Below, in pieces: positions 49,350 to 61,587 of a stretch of 64,000 nucleotides of DNA (position 1 is its first letter; each line of letters begins with the position of its first letter). The stretch covers positions 13,506,597 through 13,570,596 of the forward strand of contig OX393565.1 in the NCBI GenBank assembly GCA_947652115.1, in the 5' to 3' direction. Made by a program: the position numbers and the translations under genes. Under the pieces are notes generated by a model. That model saw only the letters and a list, made by a program, of their open reading frames with translations. It ran no database searches and was not told where the DNA came from. This DNA comes from Blastomussa wellsi (Eukaryota; Cnidaria; Anthozoa; Scleractinia; Plerogyridae).

Positions 49350-49670
49350 TGTGTCTTTTCACTTTATAGTTGTACTATTTTACGCGTTACCTTTAGAAGG
49401 GCAAACCTAAGGGTCAAGAGACTGCACCCATTGTGTGTATGTAAGTCGTTCATTGTTGTTGTTCTAGTTCAGGCCCAGTACATTTCTACATTTAGTCCTT
49501 TATTTTTGCATGCGCATTTGGTTTACTTCTTTTCTTGGCCGCTTAGCCATGCAGTGGTTATCGCTGCGCGTGCACCCGCGCTTCTTGTCTGTTCCATGTG
49601 CTTGCCTTTGATGGCTGCTGGATGTCTGTTAAACCTTACTAGTAAACACAGTGTTTGCTCTTTATTGGCA
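49350..49670 (+). repeat. 3' LTR region
   Basis: Its right part (49554-49670) matches the partial 5' LTR. The left boundary is not resolved because the 5' copy lacks that part. A purine-rich AGAAGGG near 49395 could be the polypurine tract. Confidence 0.6.
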
Positions 49671-51102
49671 GAAGGTGATTTTTTCTTATGCGTCTGGCAA
49701 ACATTCTAACGGATGCAAATTTTGTATCAATGCCTTACGCTGTCCGCTTTAACACTCTGATGCTCACGGCCAACAGTAACAGAAATGTGACTAATGGGTA
49801 AACATTGCATTCTAATGCTATGACATTTAAAGTTAACAGTTATGCTAACACCTAATGGTTTTGAGAAAGCTTTCAAATGGGTAACTAACAGATGCTTAAT
49901 GGTTTTCCCCATTTAATGGATAAGCGTTAAAGTACGTTTTCCCATGAACAGACCCATTTATCCTTATACACTCTAAATCCATTGACCAACCATAAACTTC
50001 TCCATATGAACTAGAACATTTATTCCACTGATCCTTACACGAGGCACCATGAGAAAACTTGCAGTACTCTACAAACTTTACACAGATATATCTTATGAAG
50101 AAATGCAATGGGAAACATGAAGAAAGACTGAGAAAACCGAAAAACTGAGATGAACTGAGGTTTAAACTCGGTGGCTCTTGTAATCAGCATTTAAAAAAGG
50201 GCCACCTATACGCATGTGCGAAACTAAATACTCATCCGCAGGGAACCCAGTTGCCCACATGATATTCCAAATCGATTATGTCATTGTTTTGTTACTTTTG
50301 TAACTCTGATTTCAATCAAATCTACCTCTGGAGAATTTTTTCTGTCCCTGGTAGAAGTACAAATCAGCTTGCTTGACCAACCTCAGATTTAGATCGAGGC
50401 AAGCCTATTACAGCGAAGCTCCAAAGTTACTATTATTTTAATTCTGATTAATTTTACAAGACAATAAAAGGTTTGCTAATTGTAGAGTATTTTTGCAATT
50501 TACAACACTGTATTGAATTGGCTTTCCTTGTGTCAAAATTCAAAACTTTCTTTGATGAGTCGTCAAAATTCAAAGTTTCTATTTTCTGTCATTGTTCCTT
50601 GGGTTCTGAGTACTGTATTGAGGTGTAGAAAAATCCTCCAGTGTGCAACAACAACAACAATCTTTATTTGTGCCCAGAAACATTTAACAATAAAATAAAT
50701 ACATAACAAAGGGAAAATTACAAAAGGAAAGAGTACAGTAATTACTTAGAAAAAGCTAAAGCTAATCAAGCTAAGTGGCTGGGCCAAGTGGAAAGAAAGT
50801 GCAATGAGTTACTGGTGTGCATGGTTGTTTGAACCACACAATCACCTTAAGGCAGCAATCTCACTGCACCCACCCCTGACAAAAGCATTGACAACAACAA
50901 AACTGGCAGCATTCATTTCTCGTGGGGGATTTGGATAATTTTGCAAATATATATGTAAACTATACTTTTTGTTGTTTCACCTTTAGCCCACTTGCTTATC
51001 ATTTGCTGTAAGGGGATTGTTTCTTGAAAGTAAGTAAGCCTTCTTTGTATTGCATGTGTTTGTTCAAACACCATTGCTCAATTTATTGCATATATTTTAT
51101 CA
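49671..51102. other. Noncoding stretch
   Basis: No gene is seen. A (CAA)n-led segment at about 50646-50700 (ACAACAACAACAATCTTTATT...) resembles a LINE 3' tail on the minus strand. The rest is AT-rich without obvious structure. Confidence 0.5.
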
Positions 51103-51737
51103 TTAAAAAGTGCCTATGAAATGAAAAAGCAAACTGTTGAAAAATAAGCGGATTTGAAAGCCCTTAAAAAATGAAGAAGAATGGCATTTTTCTTTTTGTG
51201 ATAACTCCGCTAGCTCCAGTTTTTGTATTATGCAAATTAGGTACTGATCGCATCATAAGGGATATAATAGGGATCAAAATACAAAAAAGATATCTCTGCA
51301 AGTAATGGTGGAATGCAATTGGAACTTGGCAAGCATGTTATACCCTAAGAAGTGCACCACATGATGTATATTAATGTTGCTATGGCAACAGACTTGGTTC
51401 CAGTCCCTTTGCTCTGTAAATGAAATGTTACCTGTTTGACTCTTAGGGTGAAATGATTGCCACAGCAAGATCAAAATATACACCATCTGGTGTATTTCAT
51501 AAGCTATAATGTGTTCAGCAAGTTTCAATTACATTGCATCATTATTTGCAAAGATATTCTCTATTTTGTGTTTTGACCACATTCTGTCACACCTTGTGAT
51601 GCCATCAGTGCCTAATTTGCATATTGCAAAAAAACATGAATATCTTTGGAACGAGACGAGATATCACAAAAAGGAAAGACCTTTCAAATAAGCTTATTTT
51701 TCAATAGGCTGCATTTACATTTCATAGGGACTTTAAA
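51103..51737. repeat. Foldback-type non-autonomous element
   Basis: About 635 bp with terminal inverted repeats of roughly 50 bp: TTAAAAAGTGCCTATGAAATG at the left and CATTTCATAGGGACTTTAAA at the right, continuing through TGAAAAATAAGC / GCTTATTTTTCA. The interior also pairs partly with itself (ATGCAAATTAGG / CCTAATTTGCAT). No coding capacity. Confidence 0.82.
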
Positions 51738-53694
51738 TATGTGTTTGGTATACTTCATATAGAACACAATTTGAACAACTACATGTAGAGCATTAATATG
51801 CACTGGGTTTCATTCCCAATGAGGCTTAATACCATGACTTTCTTATGTAGACTCCAAAACACTGAGGTCTTTTACACGAGTGTTTGTTGCTGTTCCCATC
51901 GCCAGTGGAAAAGGGTAAGTGAAATAGCAAGTTTTACCTTATTGTAACAATTTACCATACAATTACCAAAAAATAGCTGCTATTCAGGTAAACCCTTATA
52001 CACGTTGCAGGGGTCAAGTGTGTCCTATAATCGAATAAAATCCTCTATTTTTATCATTTTCTTGTAAAATCCTATAATTATGCATAATTTCCTATAAAAT
52101 CTTATATTTTCAGCATTACATGTAGCTCTTAAAGTTGAAGAAAAAATCAATTGAAGAATATACATTTAACCACCAGCAGTTATTGTTAAACTAAGAAAAC
52201 TGAGTCAGTTGTAAACAAACCTATTGGTATCTAGAAATAAATAGAAGTCAGCCTTAAGGCAGGGTTGTTTCCAGGGTCTTCCCTTCTCCTGATAATTGTA
52301 AATAAAATGGTCAGCCCAAACACAGAGAAGGAGAGATCTGTGTACTGGAATGATTCTGCTAGTTTGGCATCTGTTCACATGTAGTGAATAGATTCCTTTT
52401 TACGACTGAATTTTTAATTCAGGAGTATAGGAAGGGACCAAGTTTCTTGCTCAGTTGGTTGGTTGGTCGCTCACTCAGCTGTAAACTTTTTGTTGGAATA
52501 CCACTGGGCAGCTGTAAACGGCGGGGGCATGGCGGGTCGTAGAGATTGTATGGATTTAGGGGATTATCACATTCATGCTGCGCCTGCTGAAAAAGGACGT
52601 TGAGAATCTGAAAAGGGACGAAGTGAAGTTTCTCTTCGGTGTTACAGAGTAAATGTCGTACAAATTCTCAAAAATTATGATTGATTGATCCTATAAAGAA
52701 ACCGGTGTTACTCATGTGTTGCTTTTAATCCAGTGCGTGATTTGAAAATTGAAATCAGTGTTTCCTTGCACAAATGCTTTCATATTTCCCTCTGTATAAT
52801 ATATAAGTCCATACGAATCACAGACTTAATGTGGCTTCTGAAGACTTCTGAAAACAATATGGTAATGTACAATATTGCTTCGAAATTTGGATTGAATTTT
52901 TAGAACGATCGGAGGATCTATTGAGTGAACAATTGACTGCAAAGCTGGCGACCAAAATTAAAACTTTTGCTTTAGCGCGACACATGAATAAATTAATTTT
53001 TGTATGCTGGATTTCACAGCTTAGAAAGTTTTGGTCTTTTGACGCTTTTGAATGCAGTTTTTGGCTTCATCTTAAATAAAATTCAATTCAAAACAAAGTT
53101 TCGAAATTTTGGGAACAAATGTGACACACACATGGTGTTGTCTGATACGCATCTTGCAAAGAATCTTGCTTTTTCCTTGTTTACCTTTTTGCTTTGTTTT
53201 CAATGCTGTTTTTCAATTTAGAACATTACACAAGTGTCTCTGAAATACAAACAAGTATTCTTATAAATAATTAAACCAAAGAAAAGTGTAGAAAGCATTG
53301 GAACTGTTCATTTTGTGGAACGAGTTCTGTAGTTTTGTGAAAAATATCAATTTGCTTTGGGCTGTCACGACATGTAAATAAATTTATTATCTTGAATTAC
53401 CACTTTTCTGCACTGGAAATCCCAACAGTGCTATTGAATAATTGACAGTGATACAATGTAGTTTAATATACAGAATGAAAACCTACCGCATCGAAGTCAT
53501 TAAATGTTGTATTATTGGAGATTCATTGTGGGGAGTTTGCGCTGATAAAGTGTCCAGATAGCCATACACAAATTCCATGGTTGAAAGATCTCTGAACTTC
53601 TTCCGAGAGAAACCGAAAGGAATGTATAAATGGGGCCACTCCTGAGGGTTAACAATGCATGTATTATGGTCGAGTTGACCCTGCAACTTACCAT
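51738..53694. other. Noncoding stretch
   Basis: No convincing gene, splice-bounded exon or repeat family. The sequence next to the BEL LTR (53645-53710) has an inverted GGTTAACAATG / CATTGTTAAC pair. Confidence 0.5.
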
Positions 53695-54050
53695 TGTTAA
53701 CTCCCGTTCACACGGTATCCAGAATCACTTGAATCACTATTCTTACACGCAAATCGAGGCCAACAAGAATGGCAAAGAAAATAATGATCCTGTCGTTACA
53801 AACATAACTTACAAACTTAAATCAAATAAACTCACTCACCAACATTTTCGGGTAAAAGTCTATCCTTAATCTTTGGTCTTTAGCGATTTCTTATTTCTTG
53901 GTTCTTTTCTTCTTAAAGCCCGTAACTGATCTAATTTTGTAGCGCTGATCTTAACTTTTATAGTGAAATAAAACTATCCCACGTGACCGTCTGGCACAGA
54001 ACGAAACTTATTGATTGATGCTAAGCTGCGCCAATATTGCAGCGGTAACA
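53695..54050 (-). repeat. 3' LTR of the BEL/Pao element
   Basis: 356 bp with inverted ends TGTTA...TAACA. Preceded on the minus strand by the purine tract AGGGGAG. Contains a TATA-like CACTATAAAAG near 53965, a probable promoter. Only one LTR is visible. Confidence 0.75.
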
Positions 54051-54202
54051 TGGCTCCCCTAAATTGTGAAATCAATTTACCAAAAAGTCGACCTTAAAGA
54101 AATTAACTATAAAATTATCCAAAAAGAGAAACAACTAAAATTAAGAGTTCCTTTGGCATCTTCTTTTGTCAGTATAAGCTTCACAGGAACCTCGGTTAGT
54201 GT

Positions 54203-55495
54203 TCAGCATTGCCCGTTTGGCTCCTCGTCAGGGACACCCGGTCTTTCGTCTGTACTTGGGACCAGGAGGACAACTTTATGGATCGGTCGCTCCAAGAAGG
54301 AAACTGGCCTTGTTCTTTTGCCCGTACTGGAGAGACGGCGATCTCCAACCGCAAGGTTCACCTTACATACCAGCCCGTCTTTACCCCTCTGAGCTTCTGT
54401 TACTCGAGCTAGTTGCCAATGGTTACGTGGGGTGTTGTCATCTTTGATTATGACGACGTCTCCGATCTGTAAGTTCCGTCTCGGGCGCACCCATTTCTGT
54501 CGTTCTTGTAGAGCATGAAGGAATTCTTTCCGCCATCCGGTCCAGAATTCATTTGTTAAGTGTTGAACATGTCGCCACTGCTTTCGTGAGTACTTGTCAG
54601 CGTCTTGGAAGACTCCAGGCGGTGGAAGGACGACCTTAGTCTTCATGGTAAGGAGATGATTCGGAGTCAAGGCTTCCGGAGAAATAGGCGACGTTATGTT
54701 GTCAGTTGTAAGTGGGCGGCTGTTTATCACTGCTTCTGCTTCACACATGAAGGTTCTCAGTCCTTCATCGTTCAGTTGGCTCTCGTTCTTTGTTAAGAGT
54801 GTGGAGAGGACACTTTGTACAGTTCTGATCTGCCTCTCCCACACGCCTCCCATGTGACTGGCTGACGGGGCGTTGAAATTGAATTTGATCCAATCACAGT
54901 TCAGCTTCATAAGGGTTGAATTGATTTTGCTCTGATCCATCTTATCGAGGGCTTCTCGTAGCTCTCCTCTTGCGCCGGTGAAGTTTGTACCTTGGTCTGC
55001 TCGCAGTTGTCTTATAGGACCACGCCTACAGATAAATCGTCGCAGCGCATTAAGGAATGAATCTGTTTCCATCGTGTGGCATACTTCTAAATGGACCGCT
55101 CTAGAGGCCATGCAGGTGAAAAGCATGCCGTATCTTTTCATTTCCTTACGGCCTTCCTTGACATACCATGGGCCGAAAACGTCAACTCCGCAGTAGGTAA
55201 ACGGAGGAGATGGTTCGAGTCTTTCTTCAGGAAGATCGGCCATTTTTTGCTCCTGTACGTTTGCCCGCAATCGCTGGCAAGTGACGCAATTCTTTATAAA
55301 TCTTGAGACCGCACTGCTGCATCCAGTGATCCAGTAACCGGAGGAGCGAATTTCATTGAGGGTGAGGCCTCTTCCCTGGTGTTGAGTCTTCTCGTGGAAA
55401 TCCTTTATCACGAGCTCCGCAATGTGTCCTTTTGGAAGGATGACTGGGTTCTTGATGTCTTTGGGTAGGCTGGCTTGCTGGATTCTTCCGCCCAC
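54203..55495 (-). pseudogene. BEL/Pao integrase
   Basis: 430-residue open frame. HHCC zinc part (HEKTQHQGRG...CVTCQRLRA), DDE core with CGVDVFGPW (Asp), LRADQGTNF (Asp) and HMGGVWERQIR (Glu), then the long C-terminal region with WRKEFLHALQERQKW and a beta-rich tail (QIGDVVIIKDD, NHWQLARV) typical of BEL/Pao integrases. The open frame starts at GGRIQQ; the preceding LYRLDPF block lies in the same frame but after a stop or shift from RNase H at 55576. The domain itself is intact. Confidence 0.92.
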
Positions 55496-55575
55496 TCTTA
55501 GAACTCCATGTCTGTCTACAAAGGGATCGAGGCGATAGAGAGTACTTGCTTGGTTTACGACTTGATTTCTCCTTC

Positions 55576-57831
55576 TTACTTCATCCCCTTCTGTAGTTCC
55601 CTGTTCGATCTGAGAGACTTGATTTCTTTGTTGAAAGCTCTCTCTTGTACTTGCTTTATGATTTCGCGCTCAGCTTCCTTCAATTCTTCTACTTCGACTA
55701 GCTTGTATTTCTGAGTATCAGGGATTCTCCTGTCTTGCAGTTGGTCTCTTTTCTTCTCTTGCACTCTCTCCTGGAGTAAATACAGGTATCTGCGGCAGAC
55801 GGCTATAGCTCTCTTAGCGCGAAACCAATCAGAGAAATATTCTAAGCGTTGAAGCAAGGATACCGGGATTTCTTTGATTGCTGTCGTGAAAGTGGAGATC
55901 TTCTTGACTTCTTTATCTTCGGGTGATAACTTGAATGTTTCATTCTGTGGATTGGGGCATCTCCAGCTTTCATCCTTCTCCCACAGGAAGGCGGGTCCAT
56001 TTATCCATCGCTTTCTATCAACAAGGCTCTTTGTGCTTAGACCGCGGGAGGCGTCATCAGCGGGGTTATTTTTGGTGTCGACATAACGCCACTGTTTGAG
56101 AGACGTGTGCTCTCTGATTTGTTGCACACGGTTTGCAACAAAGGTGTGAAATCGACGAGCATTGTTGCTGATGTACCCTAGTACAACTTTGCTGTCCGTC
56201 CAGTAGAATTCTTCGACATTGTCGTCGTATTCGAGCTCTTGTTGAAGCGTCTGACTAACTTTAACTGAGACAAGAGCAGCTGTCAACTCTAGTCTTGGAA
56301 TCATGACTGGTTTCAGTGGGGTCACTCTAGCCTTTCCCAGTAAGAACGAACAGTGGACACGATTCTTGTCATCAACGAGTCGAAGGTAGGAACATTGCCC
56401 ATAGCCATCGGTGCTGGCGTCTGAGAAGTGGTGGACTTGAATTGATTTAAGTTCACCAAAGTCGCTTGGCTTGAAACATCTTGCAATTTTCATTTCTTTG
56501 AGGAGAGTTAGCTCATTTCTCCATTTTTCCCATCGAACTCGAATTTCGTCAGGTACTGGATCATCCCACTCGACCCCTTCCTTACAGAGTTCTTGCAGAA
56601 TTTTCTTTCCTTGAAGGAGAAATGGAGCGGCAAACCCGAGGGGGTCGTAAACTGAACTCACGGTTGAAAGGATACCCCGTCTTGTGAAGGGCTTGTCCTT
56701 CAATGTAATGCGAAATTGAAAGGCATCATTCTCCACGCACCATTTGATTCCTAGTACTCTTTCTGTGGGAAGTTCTTCAATCTCGAGGTCAAGATCTTTG
56801 ATATCCTTGGCACGGTCTTCAACGGGAATAGACTCGATTACTTCTTTTCTGTTGGAAATAAACTTGTGGAGGCGAAAACCACCTTCTTTGCACATCTTCT
56901 TGCTTCTCTCTATGAGGGAAATAGCTTCCTCGACTGTCTTGACAGACTTCAGTCCATCATCAACGTAAAAGTTCTTGCTTAGAAACTCTGCAGTTTCAGT
57001 TCCGAGATTCTTCTCGTTGTCTTCAGCAGTAGTCTTGAGGGCCAGATTTGCGCACCCTGGTGATGATGCAGCGCCGAATAGATGTACAGTCATTCTGTAT
57101 TCGCCTTGGTCCCACCATAGGAAGCGCAGATAGTTGCGGTGTTCTTTGTTGACCTTCACTTGGTGAAACATTCCTTCGATGTCAAGCAAATGCTACAGGT
57201 TCTTGGCGAAAGCGACACAGGACACCCAACAGGGAATTGGTGAGGTCAGGTCCCTGCAGTAGTTGTCGGTTCAAGGAGTAGCCTTGAAATTCTGCAGAGC
57301 AATCGAAAACCACTCTGATTTTTCCCGGTTTCTTGGGGTGGTACACATCATGATGTGGGATGTACCATGACCGTTCATTATTCTTGGGGGCTCTTTCGGC
57401 GTAGCCAGCTCTGATCATATCATTCATGAAGGAGACGTAATCTTCATTGTATTTCGCATCTCTTGCAAAGCGTCTTTTCAGCTGATGAAGTCGCGTCTCC
57501 GCTAATTTCCTGTTTGACGGAAGTTCAATATTGTCCTGGCGAAGCGGCAAAGGCATTTCATAATGGTGATCTTCAGTGAGGTGGATTCCCTCTTTCATCT
57601 TCTGTAGAAATCTTCTGTCTTCCTGAGACAACCCTTGTTGTGCCCTTCACTTTCTGAGAAGTCTTGTTCAAACATCTTAGCAACTGTGAAGGGATTAATG
57701 ACCTCTTTGTGATGCACTTGCTGAATAAAGCTTCGGGCCGGAGTTTCTTCGCTTCCGATTTCTTTGGTTGTAATACGGAAGCAGTCGGAGAGAATAATGT
57801 CTTCGTTCCCTGTTTGAGGAGGAGGCGCCAA
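55576..57831 (-). pseudogene. BEL/Pao reverse transcriptase and RNase H
   Basis: Three overlapping frames (57831-57595, 57631-57182, 57189-55576). Blocks in order: YIPHHDVYHPKKPGKIRVVFDCSA, MLDIEGMFHQVKV (first Asp), HLFGAASSPGCAN, FYVDDGLKS (catalytic pair), then RNase H with HHFSDASTDGYGQ, RLELTAALV, YWTDSKVVL and NPADDASRG. Frameshifts at about 57600 and 57185 break it. It would copy element RNA and degrade the template. Confidence 0.92.
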
Positions 57832-58437
57832 TTAAACCCCAACCAAGAGCGGTACGAACAGCGTAAGGGTCTCTAGGTTTTCCAGGAATAACGTCTCGTG
57901 GTTTGATGGCTTGGACGCCAGTACGCCAATTTTTACATCTTCGCGGTAAGGGGGAATCTTGTTGGCGATTGGGCGAAGATGCTTCCAGGCAGGAATTTGT
58001 TCTTTCCTGGCGGGAATCTGATTTCTTGAGTATAATTTTGGAAGATCTATTTTCACCAGCTTATCGTGACGTGCAACGATAAGATCGTTAATTTTCATTG
58101 CTTTGATCTTTTCGATGGCGTGCATCGTTCCTAGTTGCAGTGTGACTTCGGGGCCTTTAAGTCCGAGTTTCTCGCAGACTTCATCTGTCACGAAGCAAGT
58201 GTCGCTCTGATCGTCAAGGATTGCGTATACTTCCACCTCTTTCTCAGGATCATCTTTGTGATGGAGCCATACTGGAACGATTAGCGCAGTGGTAGAATTA
58301 ACTATTCCGTTACCGTTGTTTGCGTGACAGATGCTCACGCAATTGCTCGTCGCCTTTGCTGATTGATCTTCGCTTTGTTCTGTTGATTGTCCATCTTTCC
58401 TGGGTGCGTCTGGCTCATTTAAGTGAAGTGCGGTCAC
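57832..58437 (-). pseudogene. BEL/Pao aspartic protease region
   Basis: 201 residues with VPVWLHHKDDPEKEVEVYAILDDQSDTCFV. The AILDDQSDT block occupies the active-site position where retropepsins have D-(S/T)-G, with Gln in place of Gly. LHDK-like LIVARHDKLVKIDLPKLY follows. It lies in the same frame as gag, separated by a TGA at 58456. It would mature the polyprotein. Confidence 0.78.
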
Positions 58438-58455
58438 GTGCGGTTTCTTGCAGAT

Positions 58456-60384
58456 TCAACATCTCCTTTTCTGTTCGCATTGCCGTGTCATGTGTCCTCT
58501 AGCTAAACAGGCGAAGCATAGGCCCTTCACTCTAGCGAAAGCTTTCCTTTCTGCGACTGGTTTCTTCAAGAATTCGGGACAATGTTCAAGATCATGAGAT
58601 TTTAAACAAAGGAAACATTTGATCTTGCTCGCAGGAGGAGGCTTGTCTGCGATTTCGTCATTTCCGCAGTTAGTCACGAAAGTCGATCCAAAGGAAAAAT
58701 TGCCGTCCTTTCTCTTGTCTGATCTGTCTGATGGGGTTCGTTTATTATTCATACTGGAACCATTTTGGATTTCCTTTCTTGTGGCAGCCAGGGCTTCGTG
58801 ACAAAAGACAGGATGAGTCGCGTCTGACGCAGCTTCTTGAACAAAGCTAACGAAGTCGTGCAAGGTGTATTCGCCTTGTTTACCGTCTACCTTCTTAGCG
58901 CTTTCTCTCCATTTATTGGTGTAGAAGATCGGTAGGCGAGCAACTAGTTCTTGTATAGCGGAGAAATTGTCAAATTCTTTTAGATACTTCACTGTTTTCA
59001 TTGTCTCTTCTGTCATCACGAGAAAATCGCCAAATTCTTGTAACTCGTTACCTGTCGAACAGACAGGCCACGCCCTCAATTTTTGACGGTACGCTTCATA
59101 TACTTTAAAGGGGTCGCCAAAGCGGTCTTTGAGAATTTTCTTCGCTCTTCTATAAGCGTCTTCTGTTTGCAGTCCAAGCAAGCCACTGATCATCGTCTGA
59201 GCCTTCCCTGCTGTGTATTCGCCAAGATAGTAAAGTTTGTGACTGGGCTTAACTGCATCTTCCTCGATAAGGGCGTCAAAGGCACTGGACCACTTCGGGT
59301 ATTCAAGAATATTACCACTGAAAACAGGCGGCTTTGGTATAGGAAGCGTCATTTTCTCTAGCAATTTCAGCTGTTGGCGCTGAATTTCAGTGTTTTCTCA
59401 CTGGATTACTTGAAGTTCAGGAGAGAATTGCATGCTATTCGGTCGTGGAGAAAAGATGGGCGTGAGCACGTTTAGCATACCAGGAGACAATTGCTGGCTG
59501 TTTACAGGGGGCGAGGCATTTTTGTCTGCGCTTTGCTCTTTGTTTCCAATAGGGGTTTCACTTTCTTTTTCTGTGTTCTTTTCCGTGATATTATCTTGGA
59601 CATCTTCTATCCCATTGATCGGAGGCTTTTCTTCGAGTTGTTCCAATACATCTCGTCTCGCTTCGGCTGCGTCTAGTTCTCCTTGAAGACGTTCTTGTTC
59701 TTCAAGGCGATCAAGTTTTCTTTGCTGATTTCTTAGGTGTTCTCATCGCCTGTCTAGATCTTGTTGCCTTTTGAGACTGTTTATTTTGGCCTGTAACGCA
59801 GCGGCGTCCGCAGCTGCACGCATTGAAGACGAAGTGCGCTGTGAGGTGCGTGAGTTTTTCGAAGCATTTGTTCGGATGGAAGAAGGATGGGATCGCTGAC
59901 TTAAAATTTCAATTCTTTCTTCTTTGAGCATTTTTAAGCGTGCTTTGACATCGGCGACACATTCAGCAAACAAATTAGCCAGAGTCGAAAAGTAATCAAA
60001 ATCTCCGGTGTCATCTTCGCTAAGTTCTAGCGTCACGCTGGTTATGGATTCGTGGAATGATTTTAAACAATCCATATTTATCTGTAGACTTTCTAGACCG
60101 GCAGTTGGGGCGACTATGTCCCTCGATTGTCTCAGTGATTCGTCCACGGTTTTGATTTGTTCCTTAAGCGCGTTGCCAGCTCTATCTCGTTTTTTTCTTG
60201 CGTTTTCCAGGTCCATTCTTAGGCCCTTTTCGGATCGCGCGCGACGGCGTTTCTCTTTGAGATCAGGTTCGCTCGACTTCAATTGTTCTTCGAGGGAAGC
60301 GGACGTCTGTTCGTTTTTATCTGTTCCGCGAAGTTCGTCAGAATCTAATGCGGGTTCTACTTCGTTTTTGGCGCTCAATGCCAT
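58456..60384 (-). pseudogene. BEL/Pao gag with in-frame TGA codons
   Basis: One frame from MALSAKNEVEPALDSDELRG to a zinc-knuckle end, interrupted by TGA at 59743 and 59398 and closed by TGA at 58456. The N-terminal part is Lys/Arg/Glu-rich and coiled-coil-like. The middle (LPIPKPPVFSGNILEYPKWSSAF...KILKDRFGDPFKVYEAYRQKL) matches the BEL gag core. The end has CFLCLKSHDLEHC and CFACLARGHMTRQC knuckles. It forms the particle and binds RNA. Confidence 0.88.
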
Positions 60385-60450
60385 AGTTTTTCTTCATTTT
60401 TCGTGTTCAAATTGCGTCTTTTTCTTGTGTTTTCACTTGAGCCCAAAGGC

Positions 60451-60948
60451 ATAAACAAATGAGAGGAAATTTAATCTAGTTTATTAAGTGCCTTAAAACT
60501 TAAAATAGCTCATCTTTCATACCACATTTATCTTGTCATTCATTTGTCTATTCCAATGGTTAGTCTTTTATTGTAACATTATAGCCTTTTGTCTTGGTTG
60601 TTTAAATTGTAACGATTTTTCTCTGGTTGGTCTGGTTGAATAAAATCCGTGAGGAAGTCAGGCCGTGCCTGACAAAATATTGGAAAGAAAATACATAGCT
60701 TAATAATCCCAACCGTACGGTCAGCCTTTCTCTTTTCAGTTCTTTCATTTCGCTACATTTGCTGATCAGATCAGGCTGATCATATCCAACCAGGATCCAG
60801 TTCCTTTTCATTGTCTGTTGGCCCTTTAAAAAATATACAGTGTTCATCACATTATTATACATGTAATGTAGAAGTAGAATGGTTTCAACAGAATAAGGCA
60901 TAGTTATTAATTAGTATAACAAAAAATTAATTGGTCAAACATTTTCAG
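60451..60948. other. Noncoding stretch
   Basis: No LTR matching 53695-54050 and no gene recognised. A 99-codon minus-strand ORF at 60602-60901 has no recognisable features. Confidence 0.5.
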
Positions 60949-61006
60949 GCTGAGTATAATAAATGATGAACTACATATTCGCAATGCATCATCAACTCAA
61001 GTTGAG
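60949..61006 (+). CDS. Candidate host exon (58 nt)
   Basis: Acceptor CATTTTCAG ends at 60948; donor GTGAGT starts at 61007. One base plus 19 codons are open (LSIINDELHIRNASSTQVE), ending in phase 0, which fits the next candidate exon. Short, so chance cannot be excluded. Confidence 0.4.
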
Positions 61007-61296
61007 GTGAGTAGTTCTCATTGCAGGTTATGTTGTGTTAACACTGAAATTTTTGGCCAAAGTTATCAGTATACATCTTGTATTTCTTGCCCATCCCTTT
61101 GAGAGACTATTATCAAGACATCAACAGAGATTCACTTAAAGCTGTCTTTTTCGAAATTTCTTTTAGGAATGGACATTAGGTCCTTAAATCCTCCCTGAGG
61201 TGGGCAAAAATGCTGAAAACTCTGCTAACAAGGGGGTTTGTAAACACAAGACTATGTATGCTTACTTGACACTGTTTTCTTTCTATCCCAATTTAG

Positions 61297-61365
61297 GGTG
61301 CTGCCAGTGAAACAGCAGCCTCCACAGGAACAACAAGCAGCTCCACTTTGACATCAACTCCTTGG
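61297..61365 (+). CDS. Candidate host exon (69 nt), Ser/Thr-rich
   Basis: Acceptor ATCCCAATTTAG ends at 61296; donor GTAATT follows at 61366. Starts in phase 0, 23 codons, rich in Ser, Thr and Ala (GAASETAASTGTTSSS), as in extracellular linker regions. Phase-compatible with the exon at 60949-61006; together they would encode 42 residues of an otherwise unseen plus-strand gene. Confidence 0.42.
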
Positions 61366-61587
61366 GTAATTCAAGTACAGTATTGTGCACTTTGCATAAA
61401 TGGCATCTGCGTTTGAATTACAATACTTTATACATCCTTTGCCTCATGTGGATATTTATAGACGAAGAATTTTGTACATGAATTTGCGGCTTAGGATTTA
61501 TTACTACGTAATTCAAATTTGTTCTCCTGATTTTTTGATTGAAAGATTGTGAAAACTTATGCAAAAGTTTGTACATGCTGGCAAGTT

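Larger units (their letters stand above)
41166..49670 (+). mobile_element. LTR retrotransposon, internally deleted, split by a LINE
   Basis: The partial 5' LTR (41166-41290) and the right part of the 3' LTR (ending 49670) share sequence ending TATTGGCA. A putative primer-binding site TGGTGGCAGCG starts at 41291. Internally: gag start, a deletion, RT thumb, RNase H, integrase (Gypsy-type order). The 3' end of pol is cut by the LINE at 43986-49223 and resumes at 49238. Removing the LINE leaves about 3.3 kb. The left part of the 5' LTR is not recognisable. Confidence 0.8.
53695..60450 (-). mobile_element. BEL/Pao LTR retrotransposon, decayed
   Basis: Minus-strand order: gag (60384-58456), aspartic protease (58437-57832), RT and RNase H (57831-55576), integrase (55495-54203), purine tract and 3' LTR (53695-54050). 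Protein blocks (YVDDGL, LDDQSDT, the long integrase with C-terminal domain) are of BEL/Pao type. gag to protease lie in one frame broken by three TGA codons; pol has several frameshifts. No matching 5' LTR was found above 60384, so the left end in element terms is lost. Confidence 0.9.

Noticed and set aside
49045..49362. Minus-strand Gly/Thr-rich ORF
   Set aside because: Antisense to the LINE 3' UTR, its A-rich tail and the Pro/Ser-rich end of pol.
53640..53710. A second LTR end facing the BEL 3' LTR
   Set aside because: The inverted GGTTAACAATG / CATTGTTAAC pair is only about 12 bp and the sequence beyond does not match the LTR.
58456..59745. Selenocysteine or programmed readthrough of TGA codons in BEL gag
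   Set aside because: No supporting structure was seen, and CpG decay of CGA codons is a simpler explanation. Kept only as a point to check.
60385..60948. 5' LTR of the BEL element
   Set aside because: No stretch here matches 53695-54050 in either orientation by eye, so no 5' LTR was annotated.
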